Program-made: the position numbers and the translations under genes | Shown: in pieces, positions 1-11,706 of the stretch | Layout: each line of letters starts with the position of its first letter | Numbering within the stretch: the stretch's first letter is position 1 | The notes under the pieces: generated by a model | Told to the model about the DNA's origin: nothing | What the model saw: only the letters and a program-made list of their open reading frames with translations | Database searches by the model: none | Source: Bryum argenteum | Taxonomy: Eukaryota > Streptophyta > Bryopsida > Bryales > Bryaceae | Reading direction: 5' to 3' | DNA: 64,000 nucleotides | Assembly: GCA_037043015.1 (NCBI GenBank) | Contig: CM073331.1 | Span: 3,865,501 to 3,929,500, forward strand

Positions 1-276
1 TTATGAAAAAGGTTAATTATTAATCACCTTTTCTTCTATTTTAGAGAAAAATGATAATGACAATAAAAAACTAGTTTAAAAGAATGAAAGCAATATAAAT
101 AATCCCCTATTAAATATATACATAATCTCCTATTTAATATTGATTGTTGCATCCAATGTACCTTGGTGAACGCTTGAGAGAATGAAAATACTACGAAAGG
201 CGGGAAACACAAGCCCTTTGATTTTTATGAATGCATTAAAGAATCATATGTATCAAAAATATGTAGTAGTATCAAT
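1..276 (-). repeat. Inverted fragment of the 14.9-kb array unit
   Basis: Read on the minus strand, this segment matches bases 10503 down to about 10228 of array copy 1 and the equivalent places in copies 2 and 3 almost base for base. Similarity stops abruptly near 276, after a GTAGTAGTATCAA string. At three small indels (poly-T length, CTCAAGCG against CTCAGCG, CCCGCC against CCGCC) it agrees with copies 2 and 3 against copy 1. The match runs to base 1, so the inverted copy probably continues left of the window. Confidence 0.9.
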
Positions 277-2960
277 TGCGTGAGCGTGCGAGGTTGAAGA
301 GGAAAGTATTTGGCGAGTTCCGAGCGCAGGAGTTCAGGCCTTGATGTCCGACGTCGGCCGATGACGATCCATATACCCCGTGCATTTGGCGGGATCATTT
401 CAGACTCGGGTCATGGCTTAATAGCCACGTACGTACTCTACGAAATGAAGGATTTCCTGTAAGTGCTGAGTTGATAGAGCTTCACTGCACCCCCCCAGCC
501 ACATTGCTCTCTCATTTAAAGCAATGTGGGCTTTTGGGTGTCACTATCGTTGCAATCCAGTCGGAGGAGAGTTTTGTCGGTTTGATTAAGAGTTGCGTCG
601 GTGTCTCGGATGCATCCACCATCGACGTCGGAATTGTTAAGGAGATTTTGCTCATCACGTATGGAAAGGTGAATCGTGTGGTTTTGCAAGCGGGTGGATA
701 AAGTCGACCAATGCAAGGAAGGGCCGCTATAAAGAAGGATCGTCTTGGATTTTGGTCATTCTCTTCAATGCTAGAGATCGAGGACCACGACTAAACCCTT
801 ACGTGTTCCCCGCCAAAGATATCCCAAGTATACTTCATGGATGACGGAGTCCATGAGGGGGTGGAAAGTCGTGCTCCGCCATGACGCATGACCAGCAGAG
901 TGACGGAAGACAAAGAAACCCCGAGTTTGATTCCGCGGGGAGTGTTTTCCTCCACCCAATGGCGGAGCAACTTCAGAGAATGAATTTCCCCTTCCGCAAA
1001 GATCAAATCTGTTGAAGAGGCTCCCTTGGGCGCGAGAATGTGCAAGTGGTTGACGAACATCATGGACTCATCAACGAAGATGATTTCCTTGACGATCACG
1101 GACTACGAAGACGAAATTGCCTTGCAAAGATGTGGAGTGAGAAATTATGCCTTTGTTCAAGGAAGTTGTATGCCTCCCTTTCATCATGTCATGTAGAGCT
1201 TCAAATGAAATGTATCGACTATAACTTCCAAGTGAACAGTTCCAAGACCGAGGCGTCTTCTCTCCGCCAGGGCTCCAATCCAAATGCCATAGACGGCGGG
1301 ACCTCTCACAAAGGCAAAAAGCGGAAGAGACAACACGATGGGTGAAGGCGGACATTGCGAGAGATCAACGCCTTAATGAATTTCCGAAAAGTCCGGATCG
1401 AGACATGCGTTCCTAACAAACCAATCGAGTGTAGTCAACCCTACCGAGATTGGCAAGCTCCACCCACCGGGCGTTCTACATCATCTTTGTGAATCTTGAT
1501 CCGTACATAGTGGATACGTTTGTAGCACTTTGCTTCTTGTAGTGATCATTCCTTACAATGTAGTCGTGAACACAAATTAGTAGACGGCGATTTTGAACTT
1601 CCAAGGATGATATGAAATAGGTTGTTACTCGAGTGAAACATGGACCGAGAAGCTCTCAATTTTAAAGTATGTAGGTGCGGTTGCTCCGCATGCGTTGGAA
1701 AATATGAACTTTGCTTGCCGTTCTTTATAATGGAGGATTTGCATGACACAAGTCGAAGTGTATGTCCTATTTCATACAATAATATTACGAAATAATGGAA
1801 TGTCACAAACAGAGAGCACATTGAACCTTCCCCCACCGCGGTGTCGACATTGAAACCCGATGCGCTAGGTGGAATTCTTTGAATGAAGAATGGACGACGA
1901 ACATCATCACTTGATCATCCATCGGTCATCATATCATCTAAAAACTTGCACATACTCGGATATAAATGATGGGTATGCATTTCACTGGGCAGTTACTCCC
2001 GGATGTAGATCCACGTCGCACTTATTTACATTCAAAACCAGGGCAGGGTAACTCCATTTATTTTATTACCAATTCCTGACACTACCTTAAATATAGATTC
2101 TGAATAATCGTCCACCTAGACGTCGAGGTACCCAATATAAACTGAATCAGTGTGAACTTGGAAGTTGATCGTGAACGTCGGGACCCGCCAACGGATTCTG
2201 AGCGCCATGTCCAATCAGAGAAGACTGTCATCTATTCTGGTGACCACAATTTTTCCTCGTCAAACTTCTTGGTCACATAAACCACCTCTCCTACTAGTGA
2301 CCCTAACCACCAAACCAGAGCTTCTCGTGCCTCTCAGTGTTATACTATATATGTAGGTCATAAGGATGGCAGTACATGTACATTCTAGTCTGAATTATTT
2401 GAATGCTACTTTACTTAAATTTATTGAAATAATATTATTATAATGAAATGGCACTCACTTTTCTTTTTTCCTTTTCCAATTTTTTTCTTTTTAAATTTTT
2501 TTTAATGCATTATCATTTGAAGAAAAATATATTATGTACCAAAGTAGGAAAGCTACTCAATGACAAAGGAATTGAACTAGCACTTTCAGGGGGGTTAAGA
2601 ATCAACAAAAAGAAGCGCTGATACGGTACTACAGGAACAATGATATTAGATACAAAGAATGAATGCTCCTTAATCCCTAAATTTCCTTGTTGCAAAAAGG
2701 TCTAAGTCATAAAAATTGACCTTCCTTTAGATTACGCTCAAAAACTCTCAATCTAAGCATTATTCAAAAGATTCAACCGTAAGATCTCAAAGTTCACTTG
2801 ACATTCTTCTCACAGACCAAATTTCAACCGTTCATTCTTCCTCATTTGTGAGATTATAATGGTCAAAGTTGGCTGAGTTTTTCTCTTGCGGGAACCTCCA
2901 AAACCCGTTTCGGGTTTTAAGAAAAGTTAGGGGTTAATGGCACCAAGTGTACGGTGTACC
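277..2960. other. Gene-poor stretch, no recognised gene
   Basis: Bases 277-1850 are richer in G+C than the surrounding DNA and hold short overlapping open frames on both strands, for example minus 1099-791 and plus 1040-1345. None shows a domain I recognise, and no frame continues convincingly through plausible splice sites. This could be a decayed gene or element. Bases 1850-2960 are AT-rich, with pyrimidine-rich runs around 2450-2510. Confidence 0.5.
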
Positions 2961-2971
2961 TTCATGAAAGC

Positions 2972-3236
2972 GCCGGACACTAAATTCAATCCGTGTTCCC
3001 CCTTGGAATTTCCAAATATGGAGGGAGGCTAATAAAAGGCTGCCCGGTATTTTTCTACTTATAAGCCCTTTAAATTCCAAGAAGAGGCCCCCAAGGGTAA
3101 AATGGGGGTGCAGACCCCAAATTTAAAATTTAAAAAAAAAAAAAAAAAAAAACAAAAAACGTTGAGGGTCAAAAATAAAAAACTGGGGCCCCCACCTCCA
3201 ACTCTCTAAGGGGGAACACGGATTGGATTTAGTGAG
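2972..3236. mobile_element. MITE-like element with terminal inverted repeats
   Basis: The left end near 2974-3004 (ACTAAATTCAATCCGTGTTC followed by CCCCTT) is the reverse complement of the right end near 3208-3234, with one mismatch over about 26 bases. The interior of roughly 260 bp is non-coding and includes a long A tract at 3131-3150. The inverted ends, small size and lack of coding capacity fit a non-autonomous DNA element. I could not define a clear target-site duplication. Confidence 0.5.
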
Positions 3237-3300
3237 CACCCATAAAAGCATAATCATATATAAGCCGCTAAAATGACACTTTCCGACAAAATTTTAGCAT

Positions 3301-3418
3301 GTCAAAATGACACTTGGAATATTGCAAGCTTTAACAGAAATTCTCCTCTGTCAGTAGATGTCAAAATGACACTTGGAATATTGCAAGCTTTAACAGAAAT
3401 TCTCCTCTGTCAGTAGAG
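3301..3418. repeat. 59-bp tandem duplication upstream of the receptor kinase
   Basis: Two copies of a 59-bp segment begin at 3301 and 3360 and are nearly identical. Each starts with the palindromic string GTCAAAATGAC. They are followed by two copies of GTCAAATATAGAGTCC. The block lies about 260-380 bp before the start codon of the thaumatin-type kinase, in its likely promoter. Confidence 0.9.
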
Positions 3419-3678
3419 TCGGTCAAATATAGAGTCCGTCAAATATAGAGTCCGTCATATGCTACGGCTGGCACGATGCCATGATGCATAGCGATTTATC
3501 ACGATTGAATGTCATCACGTCCAGTCAGTTATTTCATAGAGACCTGTGTTAAGATTACATGAGAAGAATCAATGATAGTTGACACAGTACGGTGAATCAC
3601 TTTGTTAGAAACCAGGCTCATGATCAATCGGTTCACCATGAGGGGAAATGTTGCAGAGTTGTATGTTCTAGATCAACA

Positions 3679-5936
3679 ATGGCGAATACGCATCTGGTCG
3701 CCGCAGTGCTCTGTTTGCTGGCAATCAACAATTCTGTTCTCGGTAAGTGTTGAGCTCATCTCTAGCAATTAAGCTCAGGATTTCAACGCCGTTCACGAAC
3801 TTGATTACCTTGACACGCGTAGAATTCAATCTCGTCTACCGATTGTGCTTAATATCACTCTAGACGGATTTTGAGCGGGTGATGACATTGCAAGTGAGCT
3901 TTATTTGCAGCAACGAAGATTAACGTCCGCAATGGATGTTCGTATGTTGTCACCGCATGTGATCGAGGTCCGACTGAATCAGACGCTACGTGCTATGCGC
4001 TACAAGGTGGATATTCCCGTGAGAGCGATGTGGATGCCTCATGGAATGGAGGTATGATTTGGGGATTTCCAGGGGACGATGCGGATCCCGCTACAGGACT
4101 TACAGCATGGGATCAGGCCAACTACGCTCTTTTCTCCATCAATCTCCGTGGCATGGATTACTACGTCCTGAGCAATGTGGTACGTATTTTTGCACTTGAT
4201 TTCAAGAATTGCATTGATTTTAGACAACATAGATCTGTTATTGGCATATATGGGCGTGGTGTTTATATCTTAGAAGATGAAAATTCTTGCAGAATGCTTA
4301 CAATCTACCTCTCATAATTCTCTCCAACAACAGTACGTGTGGACCAGCAAATTGCACCATTTCGGGCAATCTGACGAGCTTCTGCCAACCGCCAAACGTC
4401 CTCAGTGGGGCACCTGGATATGGCTGTATAAACACTGACGGAAATGGAACCTACGCTACAAATGGAACGAGAGAATTTAAAGATGCATGCCCTTATGCCT
4501 ATTCCTACTCCGCGGAAGACCAACTGTACGTAGCTGCACGCAACTGTACGACTGGCACCAATTACGAGGTTGTCTTTTGCCCAGCTTCGAATCAGACTTA
4601 CAATTCACTGTCAAATGAGTCGTACATTTCACCATCAGCATCGCCTGTATCCCAAATTTCAACTTCGAATCAGACTAGTAGTAGTCAGGAATCAAGTGCT
4701 GCTATTGCACGGAACATAGCTGTTAGCATCTCAAGTGGAGTGGCCATCGTCCTCATATCCTTCCTGGCGTGTGTTTGCATCGTGAGGAGAATACTTATGC
4801 CAGCAAAGTTTAACCTGGAGAAGAGCCAACATTCAGACGAGGACGAAGATTATGCATTTCTAGAGGCGCTTCCTGGTCTGCCGCCAAGATTCTCCTACGA
4901 TGACCTTGATCTTGCAACAAATCACTTCTCCAGGATCGCCGGTGAGGGCGGATTTGGCACTGTGTACGAAGGAGCTTTACCCGACGGAAGCAAAGTGGCT
5001 GTGAAGAGGCTGGGGGCCTCCAAGCAAGGTCAGAAGGAGTTTAGAGCAGAGGTTGCCACCATTGGAGGTATCAATCACCTCCGTCTTGTGCGACTTTGGG
5101 GTTTCTGCTCTCAAGGTGTGCATCGAATGCTCGTGTACGAGTTTCTGAAGAACGGCTCCTTGGATCGCTGGCTGTTTCGAGATTCGGTGCTTGAGTGGGC
5201 AGTGCGCTACCAAATTGCTGCCGACACGGCTCAAGGGCTGTGCTACTTGCACCGTGATTGCAGACACAAGATAATCCATCTGGATGTGAAGCCACAGAAT
5301 ATCTTGCTGGATGACCAATTTCGTGCTAAAGTGGCAGACTTCGGAATGTCAAAGTTGTTCGACAGAGATCTGAATGAAGTGGAAACGAAGATGCGTGGGA
5401 CACCAGGATACTTGGCACCCGAGTGGCTGCTGCAAACAGGCATCACAGAGAAGTGTGATGTGTACAGCTACGGCATGGTACTCCTGGAGATTGTGAGTGG
5501 GCGGAAGAACATTGTGGTGAATGAATGCTTGGAGAAGTGGTACTTTCCAGCTTGGGCAGTGGATCGAATGCAGGTACAATCGTGGGATGAGATTTTGGAT
5601 GCACGATTGAACGGAAGGGTGAGTGCAGAGGAATGGGAGCAGGTGAAGAAAGTGGTGAGGATTGCGATGTGGTGCATTCAGGACAAGCCAAGGGCGAGGC
5701 CGTCGATGGCGGAAGTGATGAAAATGTTGGAGGGATCGGCGGAAGTGAAGGATCCGCCTCTGGAGTTCGATTTTCTACATGTAGATACGGACAACTTGTG
5801 TTCTAGCTTGAATCTCCGGCTCGCGTGCGGGTTGAGCAGCAGCCCCTCCCAGAAGAAGCAACCTCACGATCTGAAGAGTACCGGAATGGGATCCTTCTGC
5901 CGACCAGATTCAGAGTTGGATTTGTCAGCCAGATAG
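3679..5936 (+). CDS. Thaumatin-domain receptor-like kinase (PR5K-like)
   Basis: Predicted plasma-membrane receptor kinase of 658 residues. Exons are 3679-3742, 3911-4179 and 4293-5936; GT-AG sites and phases agree. The start gives a signal peptide (MANTHLVAAVLCLLAINNSV). Residues about 22-209 form a thaumatin/PR-5 domain, shown by INVRNGCSYVV near the front and FKDACPYAYSY...VVFCP at the end. It has ten cysteines, the number of the small thaumatin subclass. A membrane helix follows at about 253-277. The kinase carries the glycine loop GEGGFGTVYEG, VAVK lysine (about 349), catalytic loop HLDVKPQN (Asp about 442), DFG (about 460) and APE, so catalysis looks possible. The missing Arg before the catalytic Asp makes it non-RD, as in many immune receptor kinases. 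The kinase resembles SD2-5/lectin-type kinases (FSYDDLDLATNHFS, RGTPGYLAPEW-like segment). The ligand is unknown; a role in pathogen or wall sensing is inference. Confidence 0.88.
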
Positions 5937-5957
5937 TAGAGGATATGCGTGCCGTAT

Positions 5958-6024
5958 TGGGAGTTTCCTATGATTCAGAGGAATGAGTTTCCTATCAGAT
6001 GAATGAGTTTCCTATCAAATAAAT
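5958..6024. repeat. Short tandem repeat in the kinase 3' flank
   Basis: The string GAGTTTCCTAT occurs three times at a spacing of about 20-25 bp, followed by CAGATGAAT or CAAATAAAT. It begins about 20 bp after the receptor kinase stop codon, so it probably lies in the 3' untranslated region. Confidence 0.75.
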
Positions 6025-6209
6025 GTAATCGTCATTCAAAATTGCTTGATTAGTACCAAAATCATGAACATATTCCAATTTACTTACCCTGAATACGATG
6101 TTTACAAAGTCTATGTATCATGGCCTACTAACACTTGTGAGACAATTGAATCTAAGCAAGTACTAAACAATCACTAGTCAAACACCAACTCAAAGAAACG
6201 TTTTGTACG

Positions 6210-6485
6210 TTAAATGACCCTCCGGGAACTCCGGGAACTTTTGCCCGCGGTACTACTTCCAGTGAGGCCGGTGCAGGCGGATCTTCAAGGGATGGTGACT
6301 GTTGAATTACCAAACCGCCTTGTTGCTGCTTGGGGTGGTTGGATGCGCCTTCCTATAGACCTCCTTCGGTCAATCAAGATGCCCTCTCGAGACCCATCCG
6401 AGAGGTCGATGGGTTCCACCAAAGGTTGCGTTGCCGCTGGTCCAGGTGGCGTGGTATGGGTTGTAGACTTGTAGAGCTGCCACAT
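6210..6485. other. GC-rich island with unassigned open frames
   Basis: A block of about 270 bp is clearly richer in G+C than its AT-rich surroundings. The minus frame (6485 down to about 6215) is open and reads as a low-complexity Pro/Ala/Arg-rich stretch; plus frames are also open. No family is recognised. It could be a stray exon, a gene fragment, or part of an older insertion. Confidence 0.3.
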
Positions 6486-6533
6486 GTGGAGCTAGCCTCA
6501 GATGTGCAAATGGGCCCTAAGCCCCTAAAGTAT

Positions 6534-6764
6534 GTACACTACACAAAATTTGATAATTAGTGTTAAATTATTATAAGATTTGAAAATGCTATAAGTTTTT
6601 ACATTTGTTTAAAAAAATTTACAAAGAGCATTGATTCTGATACTATATAAGGACCCCCATCTTGGCCAATATAGTGGGTAAAATTATTGAACAACAGTAA
6701 AAACTTATTACATGTTTATGTAAATTAGTGTATCTAACACTAATTATCAAATTTAGTGTAGTAC
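6534..6764. mobile_element. MITE-like fold-back element beside the array edge
   Basis: The left arm (GTACACTACACAAAATTTGA near 6534, continuing TAATTAGTGTTA) is matched in inverted orientation by the right arm ending at about 6764 (reverse complement GTACTACACTAAATTTGATA...). Similarity extends imperfectly for about 70 bases per arm, to AAGTTTTTAC in both. The whole segment can fold into one long hairpin of about 230 bp. It is non-coding and AT-rich, as expected for a small non-autonomous DNA element. It ends 34 bp before array copy 1 starts. Confidence 0.6.
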
Positions 6765-6797
6765 TATCATATATTTCATTAAGGTGCAAATTCATTA

Positions 6798-9037
6798 AAG
6801 ATTTTATTTTTTTTTATTTTTATTTTTTTTTTCTCTACACTGGAATGGAATAACCTGCTGCATAATAAATTAAAGATCAAGATCCGCCTTCAGTTGGATG
6901 ACTCAAGTTGAAAACCTTAGGGCCTGGGCAGGCTCATTGAAAAACCATAGCAATGGTACAAAAACCTGCCAACACGGAAAGCCATCACATGAAGAAATTG
7001 AACGGAACCTCCTCAAATTCCAAGTACGTGCCAAGCAATATTGATTGATCTGCATGGTACCATTTACTATTGAAATCAAAACCTATAGAACAAATAAAAA
7101 GAACTCAAACAATCCTACTTAAATAGATGAACCCACCCAATCATCAATTGAAACAAAGATGTCCGAAATACCATCCGCAGCGTAAAGCGTAAATGATGAT
7201 TGTAAGCTACTCCATTACATTTCCTTGTTTGCTCACACCACCTGGAGAACCAGGAAAAATGACCCCTCATTTGACAACATATGTACAAAATTTGAGAACG
7301 TATGCATGCAATTTGGGTTTCAACAAGTCTCGCCTCTCGATGTCGCTACCGCAACAGGTAATTGTAATCAGGTAATTCACACTTTCATTGAACCGACTTG
7401 CAATAATCCTACAAAATTGAGTAAAAGATAACAACCTGGATTTTGAGCCACTTTCTCTGGCATCCATCCTTAGGCCTCATACTCCCCTACAGGTCTCTGC
7501 ATTTGCACCAATCACGTGGAAAATCGTTCACGGGGTACTAATTGATGTTTTTAGCATCACTTAGTACCCCTGTACCTTCTTCCTTGAGTTCAATATCATC
7601 CCAAAACACTAGCAGTAGCTAGCTAGGTGCTACAACAAAATGGAATGTGACATTATAAACAAAACCCACAATCCACAATTAGAACTTTACAAATCAATGA
7701 AATTTTGTCAAACAAAGGTCAACTTACTCTAAATATATCCCTAAATATGTAATGAACCATATGATCACCTGACTCATATTCATGAGACAGTAACTGCCTT
7801 GCCAAGCTGAAACTGCACATGATTGGGAAGTTGAAAGGCCTACAGTGAGTTTGTGAACAAGCGAGAAAAAGTCACTTACTATGAACAATTGAAAATTGAT
7901 ACAATTGCATGATTGTTCATGCACGTAACTAAGACTCCATAAATATATGCAAAACAACAACCCAGGCATTGAAAGATACATATTCATCCTACTTGAAGAG
8001 ACATCAACCCGAAGCGACCCTCTTAATCTGAGCTTAGTTTAACCCTTAAAGGTCTGAACGACCATATTTTGGTTGCTAGAATACAACGTATTTTGTTTGT
8101 ATTGGAATGAGTGCACACCTTTAATAGATTTGAGTTCAAAGAACAAGTTGACATATAAATCCATGCGGTTCTACTAAGCTTTTAAGATCACAATATAGAG
8201 TTTCTTATTGGTAGCAAATCTCAATTATACGCCACCGTACATACTATCCCCAAGGGACCTTTAAGGGTTAAACCCTCTTCTAATTTAATGGAAACATTAT
8301 TACACATGATTCAAATCTATGACCTCGGTGGTAGGAGAAAATTCTTACTTACATTGTTAACAGGTTCCTTCCTGATGGGTTGACAAATAAACACTGAAAT
8401 TGATTGACAACAAAAATGTATGAAAAATGTCAACCCCAAGAAAGCCTGCAAGTTAACCCTGCAAAAGAATTCCAAACCTACATACGAACATGACTCATTA
8501 TCCATCTCGTATTTAGATTTCAAAACAATAGTTACCAATGAACTACAGACTAGTAAAGATTTCTATCTCAGTCTTCTTTTTTTCTCTCTACACTGGAATG
8601 GAGTAACCTGCATATAAAGATTCAGTTGGATGACTCAAGTTGAAAACCCTGTGCGGCAGGGCAGGCTCATTGAAAAACCATAACAATGGTACAAAAACCT
8701 TCCTGCCAACACATGAGTTGAAATCGAATTCCAAGTACGTGCGAAGCAATATTGATCTGCATGGTACCATTTACTATCGAAAAGAAATAAAAGAACTCAA
8801 ACAATCCTACTTAAATAGATGAACCTACCCAATCATCAACTGAAACAACATGTCTAAAATAACATCTGCGTAGATGATGATTGTAAGCTACTCCATTTCC
8901 TTATTTGCTTACACCACCTGGATAACAAAAAAAATGACCCCTCATCTGACAACATACAAAATTTGGGGTTCAAACTTTGGGCTTCAAAATTTGGGACTCT
9001 AGCATGTCACTGCATGCAACCAGGTAATTGTAATCAG
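6798..9037. repeat. Subrepeats R1 (truncated) and R2, copy 1
   Basis: Two diverged direct repeats share landmarks in the same order: TGAACC(A/G)ACTTGCAA, GCTAGCTAGGTGCTACAAC, ATTCATGAGACA, CTACACTGGAATGGA, and CAGGTAATTGTAATC at the end. R2 runs from about 7373 to 9037. Only the last 575 bp of R1 (6798-7372) is present, because the array breakpoint cuts R1 internally. Open frames such as minus 7987-7724 lie here, but the frame is not kept in the diverged R1, so they look non-coding. Confidence 0.8.
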
Positions 9038-9254
9038 AAGAACCAGTGAAGAATGAAACAAACAGAATCTGCCAATCGATTTTACAAGTTTTCAATTTGA
9101 CTAAAATAAATCTTCTTATCAAGGACAAAAACTAACCAATAATTGTATAATTGTAGATTTCCTGTCAGTTACCACCGTAATCTGTAACGCCTAGTATCTT
9201 ACCACCTTATCTGTACTTACATCCGCCTAGTATCTTTGAAATTAGAAATCACTC

Positions 9255-9356
9255 CTAATAAGAAACCCTAAATAAAGTAGGCGAACTCGCAATCTTACAA
9301 AACTTGCAAATACAGAAGGACTAAGATTCCCTTTCTATCCACCTTCCATGGTAAGT
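9255..9356 (+). promoter_or_regulatory. TELO box and leader-like segment with ATG|GTAAGT, copy 1
   Basis: A TELO box (AAACCCTAA, 9263-9271) is followed about 75 bp later by ATG at 9348-9350, directly followed by the strong donor-like string GTAAGT. TELO boxes are common upstream of plant ribosomal-protein and other growth-linked genes, some of which have an intron right after the start codon. I cannot find the matching downstream exons, so this may be a captured promoter and leader. Equivalent ATGs are at 24243 and 39139. Confidence 0.4.
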
Positions 9357-9359
9357 CAC

Positions 9360-11510
9360 CTGATCGCATGCTTGGAACCTTGATCGATCTCTAGGGTTCT
9401 ACGTTAAATGACAATTCCTACACAGAAAGGAAGGGAGAGATCGCAAATAGCATACAAACATGCGTTCGCCCATTGCTAAAAATGGACCAAAAAAATTTGT
9501 GTGCAACAGGAAGCAGCGAAGTTACCGAACTGCTGTGTGTGTTGATTCGACACAACGGCGATCATCAAAACCAAAGAGAAGCCAACAGAAATAGCCTCGA
9601 TGAGCAACTTTTGCTATCAACGATGCGAGCTCGCGCCTGAAAACGCAAAAACCGCAGGTCATACAGAGAGCGACTCATATCTTAAAACAATCATTGAGCG
9701 GTGCACTATCAGGTGTAAGCATTACATGGTGAACAACTCGACAAATGCACACAATGGTTTCGAGTGGGACAGTACAAGCACATGAATCCATCGACAAAGT
9801 TGCGACCCGTCCTCCATGGCGCCATGAATTGATGGCGTCCCTCTTGTCTCGTGCATGGCGTCGTACAGGGTGCTAGCTTGATCGGGAAAGTGGAAGCAGA
9901 GGCTTCTTGCCTTATTGAAGACAGATGATGGGCAATGGATTAGGTCTAAGAGATGGACGGCGTGAAATCAAAGGACAAATTCGATGCACCCAAGCACGTG
10001 CAGCCATGACGATCGATGCGCCAGCTCTAGCCCAGACGAATGGCGGACAAGCACAGGGAGAGGTTGGTTAAGTAGAACCCTCTTTATGAGCATTGGCGGC
10101 GGCCTTGCTCGACGACAACAAGCCAAGCGCCAAAGACTAATTACTATATTCTTGAGCAAGAACGAGGTCATTCACTATTCAACTTGTTCCTTCAACGATC
10201 AAATCGACATGTACCTTAGAATATCTATTGTTGATACTACTACATATTTTTGATACATATGATTCTTTAATGCATTCATAAAAATCAAAGGGCTTGTGTT
10301 TCCGCCTTTTCGTAGTATTTTCATTCTCTCAGCGTTCACCAAGGTACATTGGATGCAACAATCAATATTAAATAGGAGATTATGTATATATTTAATAGGG
10401 GATTATTTATATTGCTTTCATTCTTTTAAACTAGTTTTTTATTGTCATTATCATTTTCTCTAAAATAGAAGAAAAGGTGATTAATAATTAACCTTTTTCA
10501 TAATTAGAATAAATATGACATAGTTTAAGGTAAAAGGGTGGTATTGATTAATAGCAGTTATAGCACCATAAATTATTACTAATGATAAATAGAACTATTG
10601 AATAAAGATGCACTTGTGCAAAGCATACTCTGTCATATTAATTATATCTTTATCATAAATATAAATTGGAATTGCAAACGTTTTTATATAACACCTCATA
10701 TTTCTTACAGGTATCTTGGGTTCATCATCATGCACACTTGAATACTTATATACATAATTATTTGCTATATCTTACATTTATATTTATGACATGTACGAGT
10801 TATAAGCGTATATTAATAAGACTTTCATATTTACTATCAAATGTATATATAAGGCCGAATCAAAGACCAATTTAATTTTTGCACTAAGATATTTTGCATA
10901 TCATTCTTTAAGGAAGTGACACCGCTAAGCTAAGGTAATTTGGTGCTTGGAGTACATTGCATTTGAAGAAAATATTTCTTTTTGATGAACACTATTATAT
11001 CAAATAATAAGAACTCATATTTCCGTAACTCATTCAAATGTAACCAATGAGTTGATGCGAGTACGTAAAGATGAAAGTGCACATGCAAACTCCATTCATC
11101 CATTCTATGTAATTTATGTAAATACAACCATTCATAGACCGTACATGAAAACACTCATGACAAACCAATAAAATTGAACTCGGTCAACGGATAAAAAGCA
11201 TTACAAACTAAGATACATATATGTATATATATATACAAGATTGAACATCAAGTTTTTTTCTAAGTTGGCATGAATTAAAAGCCTTGTTGTTCAACCCACC
11301 CTAAAACTAATAGCACGTGGATCTCCTTCACCAATACGAGACTTATCTTCTCGAGCGTATTAGACACACATTATCCTAGTACTCAAATGATAATTACCCT
11401 TTATATGAAATTAAATTATGTACATAACTTACCAATTCCATTTCTTAATCTACCAAGTATTACTTTCACTAGAATGGAGGAATTCATCATAATTATGTCG
11501 TGGCATCCAT
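9360..11510. other. Non-coding part of unit, copy 1
   Basis: No gene is recognised. Short open frames are nearly identical in all three copies only because the DNA is. Bases 10228-10503 are the segment found inverted at the start of the window. An AT-repeat tract (ATACATATATGTATATATAT) lies near 11213-11236. The stretch 10500-11480 is strongly AT-rich. Confidence 0.6.
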
Positions 11511-11514
11511 AGAT

Positions 11515-11706
11515 ATGCATGTCCATTGCAAGTATGCTAGTGCATGTCCAATGTAACAATGGTCATGTATGTGCGAAGAAAAGCATACCCATGCATGTGC
11601 ATTACAAGTATACCCATGATGCATGTGCATTATAAGTATACCCATGCATGTGCATTACAAGTATGACCATGCATGTCCAATGTATGTATGACCATGCATG
11701 TCCCTA
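11515..11706. repeat. CATGCATGT-rich minisatellite, copy 1
   Basis: Degenerate tandem repeats of about 25-30 bp share CCATGCATGTGCATTACAAG and TATACCCATG. About seven units are visible. The tract contains many CATG and GCATGC palindromic steps. Equivalent tracts are at about 26408-26598 and 41309-41499. Confidence 0.8.

Noticed and set aside
7724..7987. Hydrophobic minus-strand open frame repeated at 22622 and 37518
   Set aside because: Conserved among array copies only because the DNA is near-identical. In the diverged R1 relative (about 21034-21363) the frame is altered, and composition is AT-driven.
9600..9785. 61-codon open frame repeated at 24495 and 39396
   Set aside because: No family, no signal of coding constraint, and nearby indels between copies would shift neighbouring frames freely.
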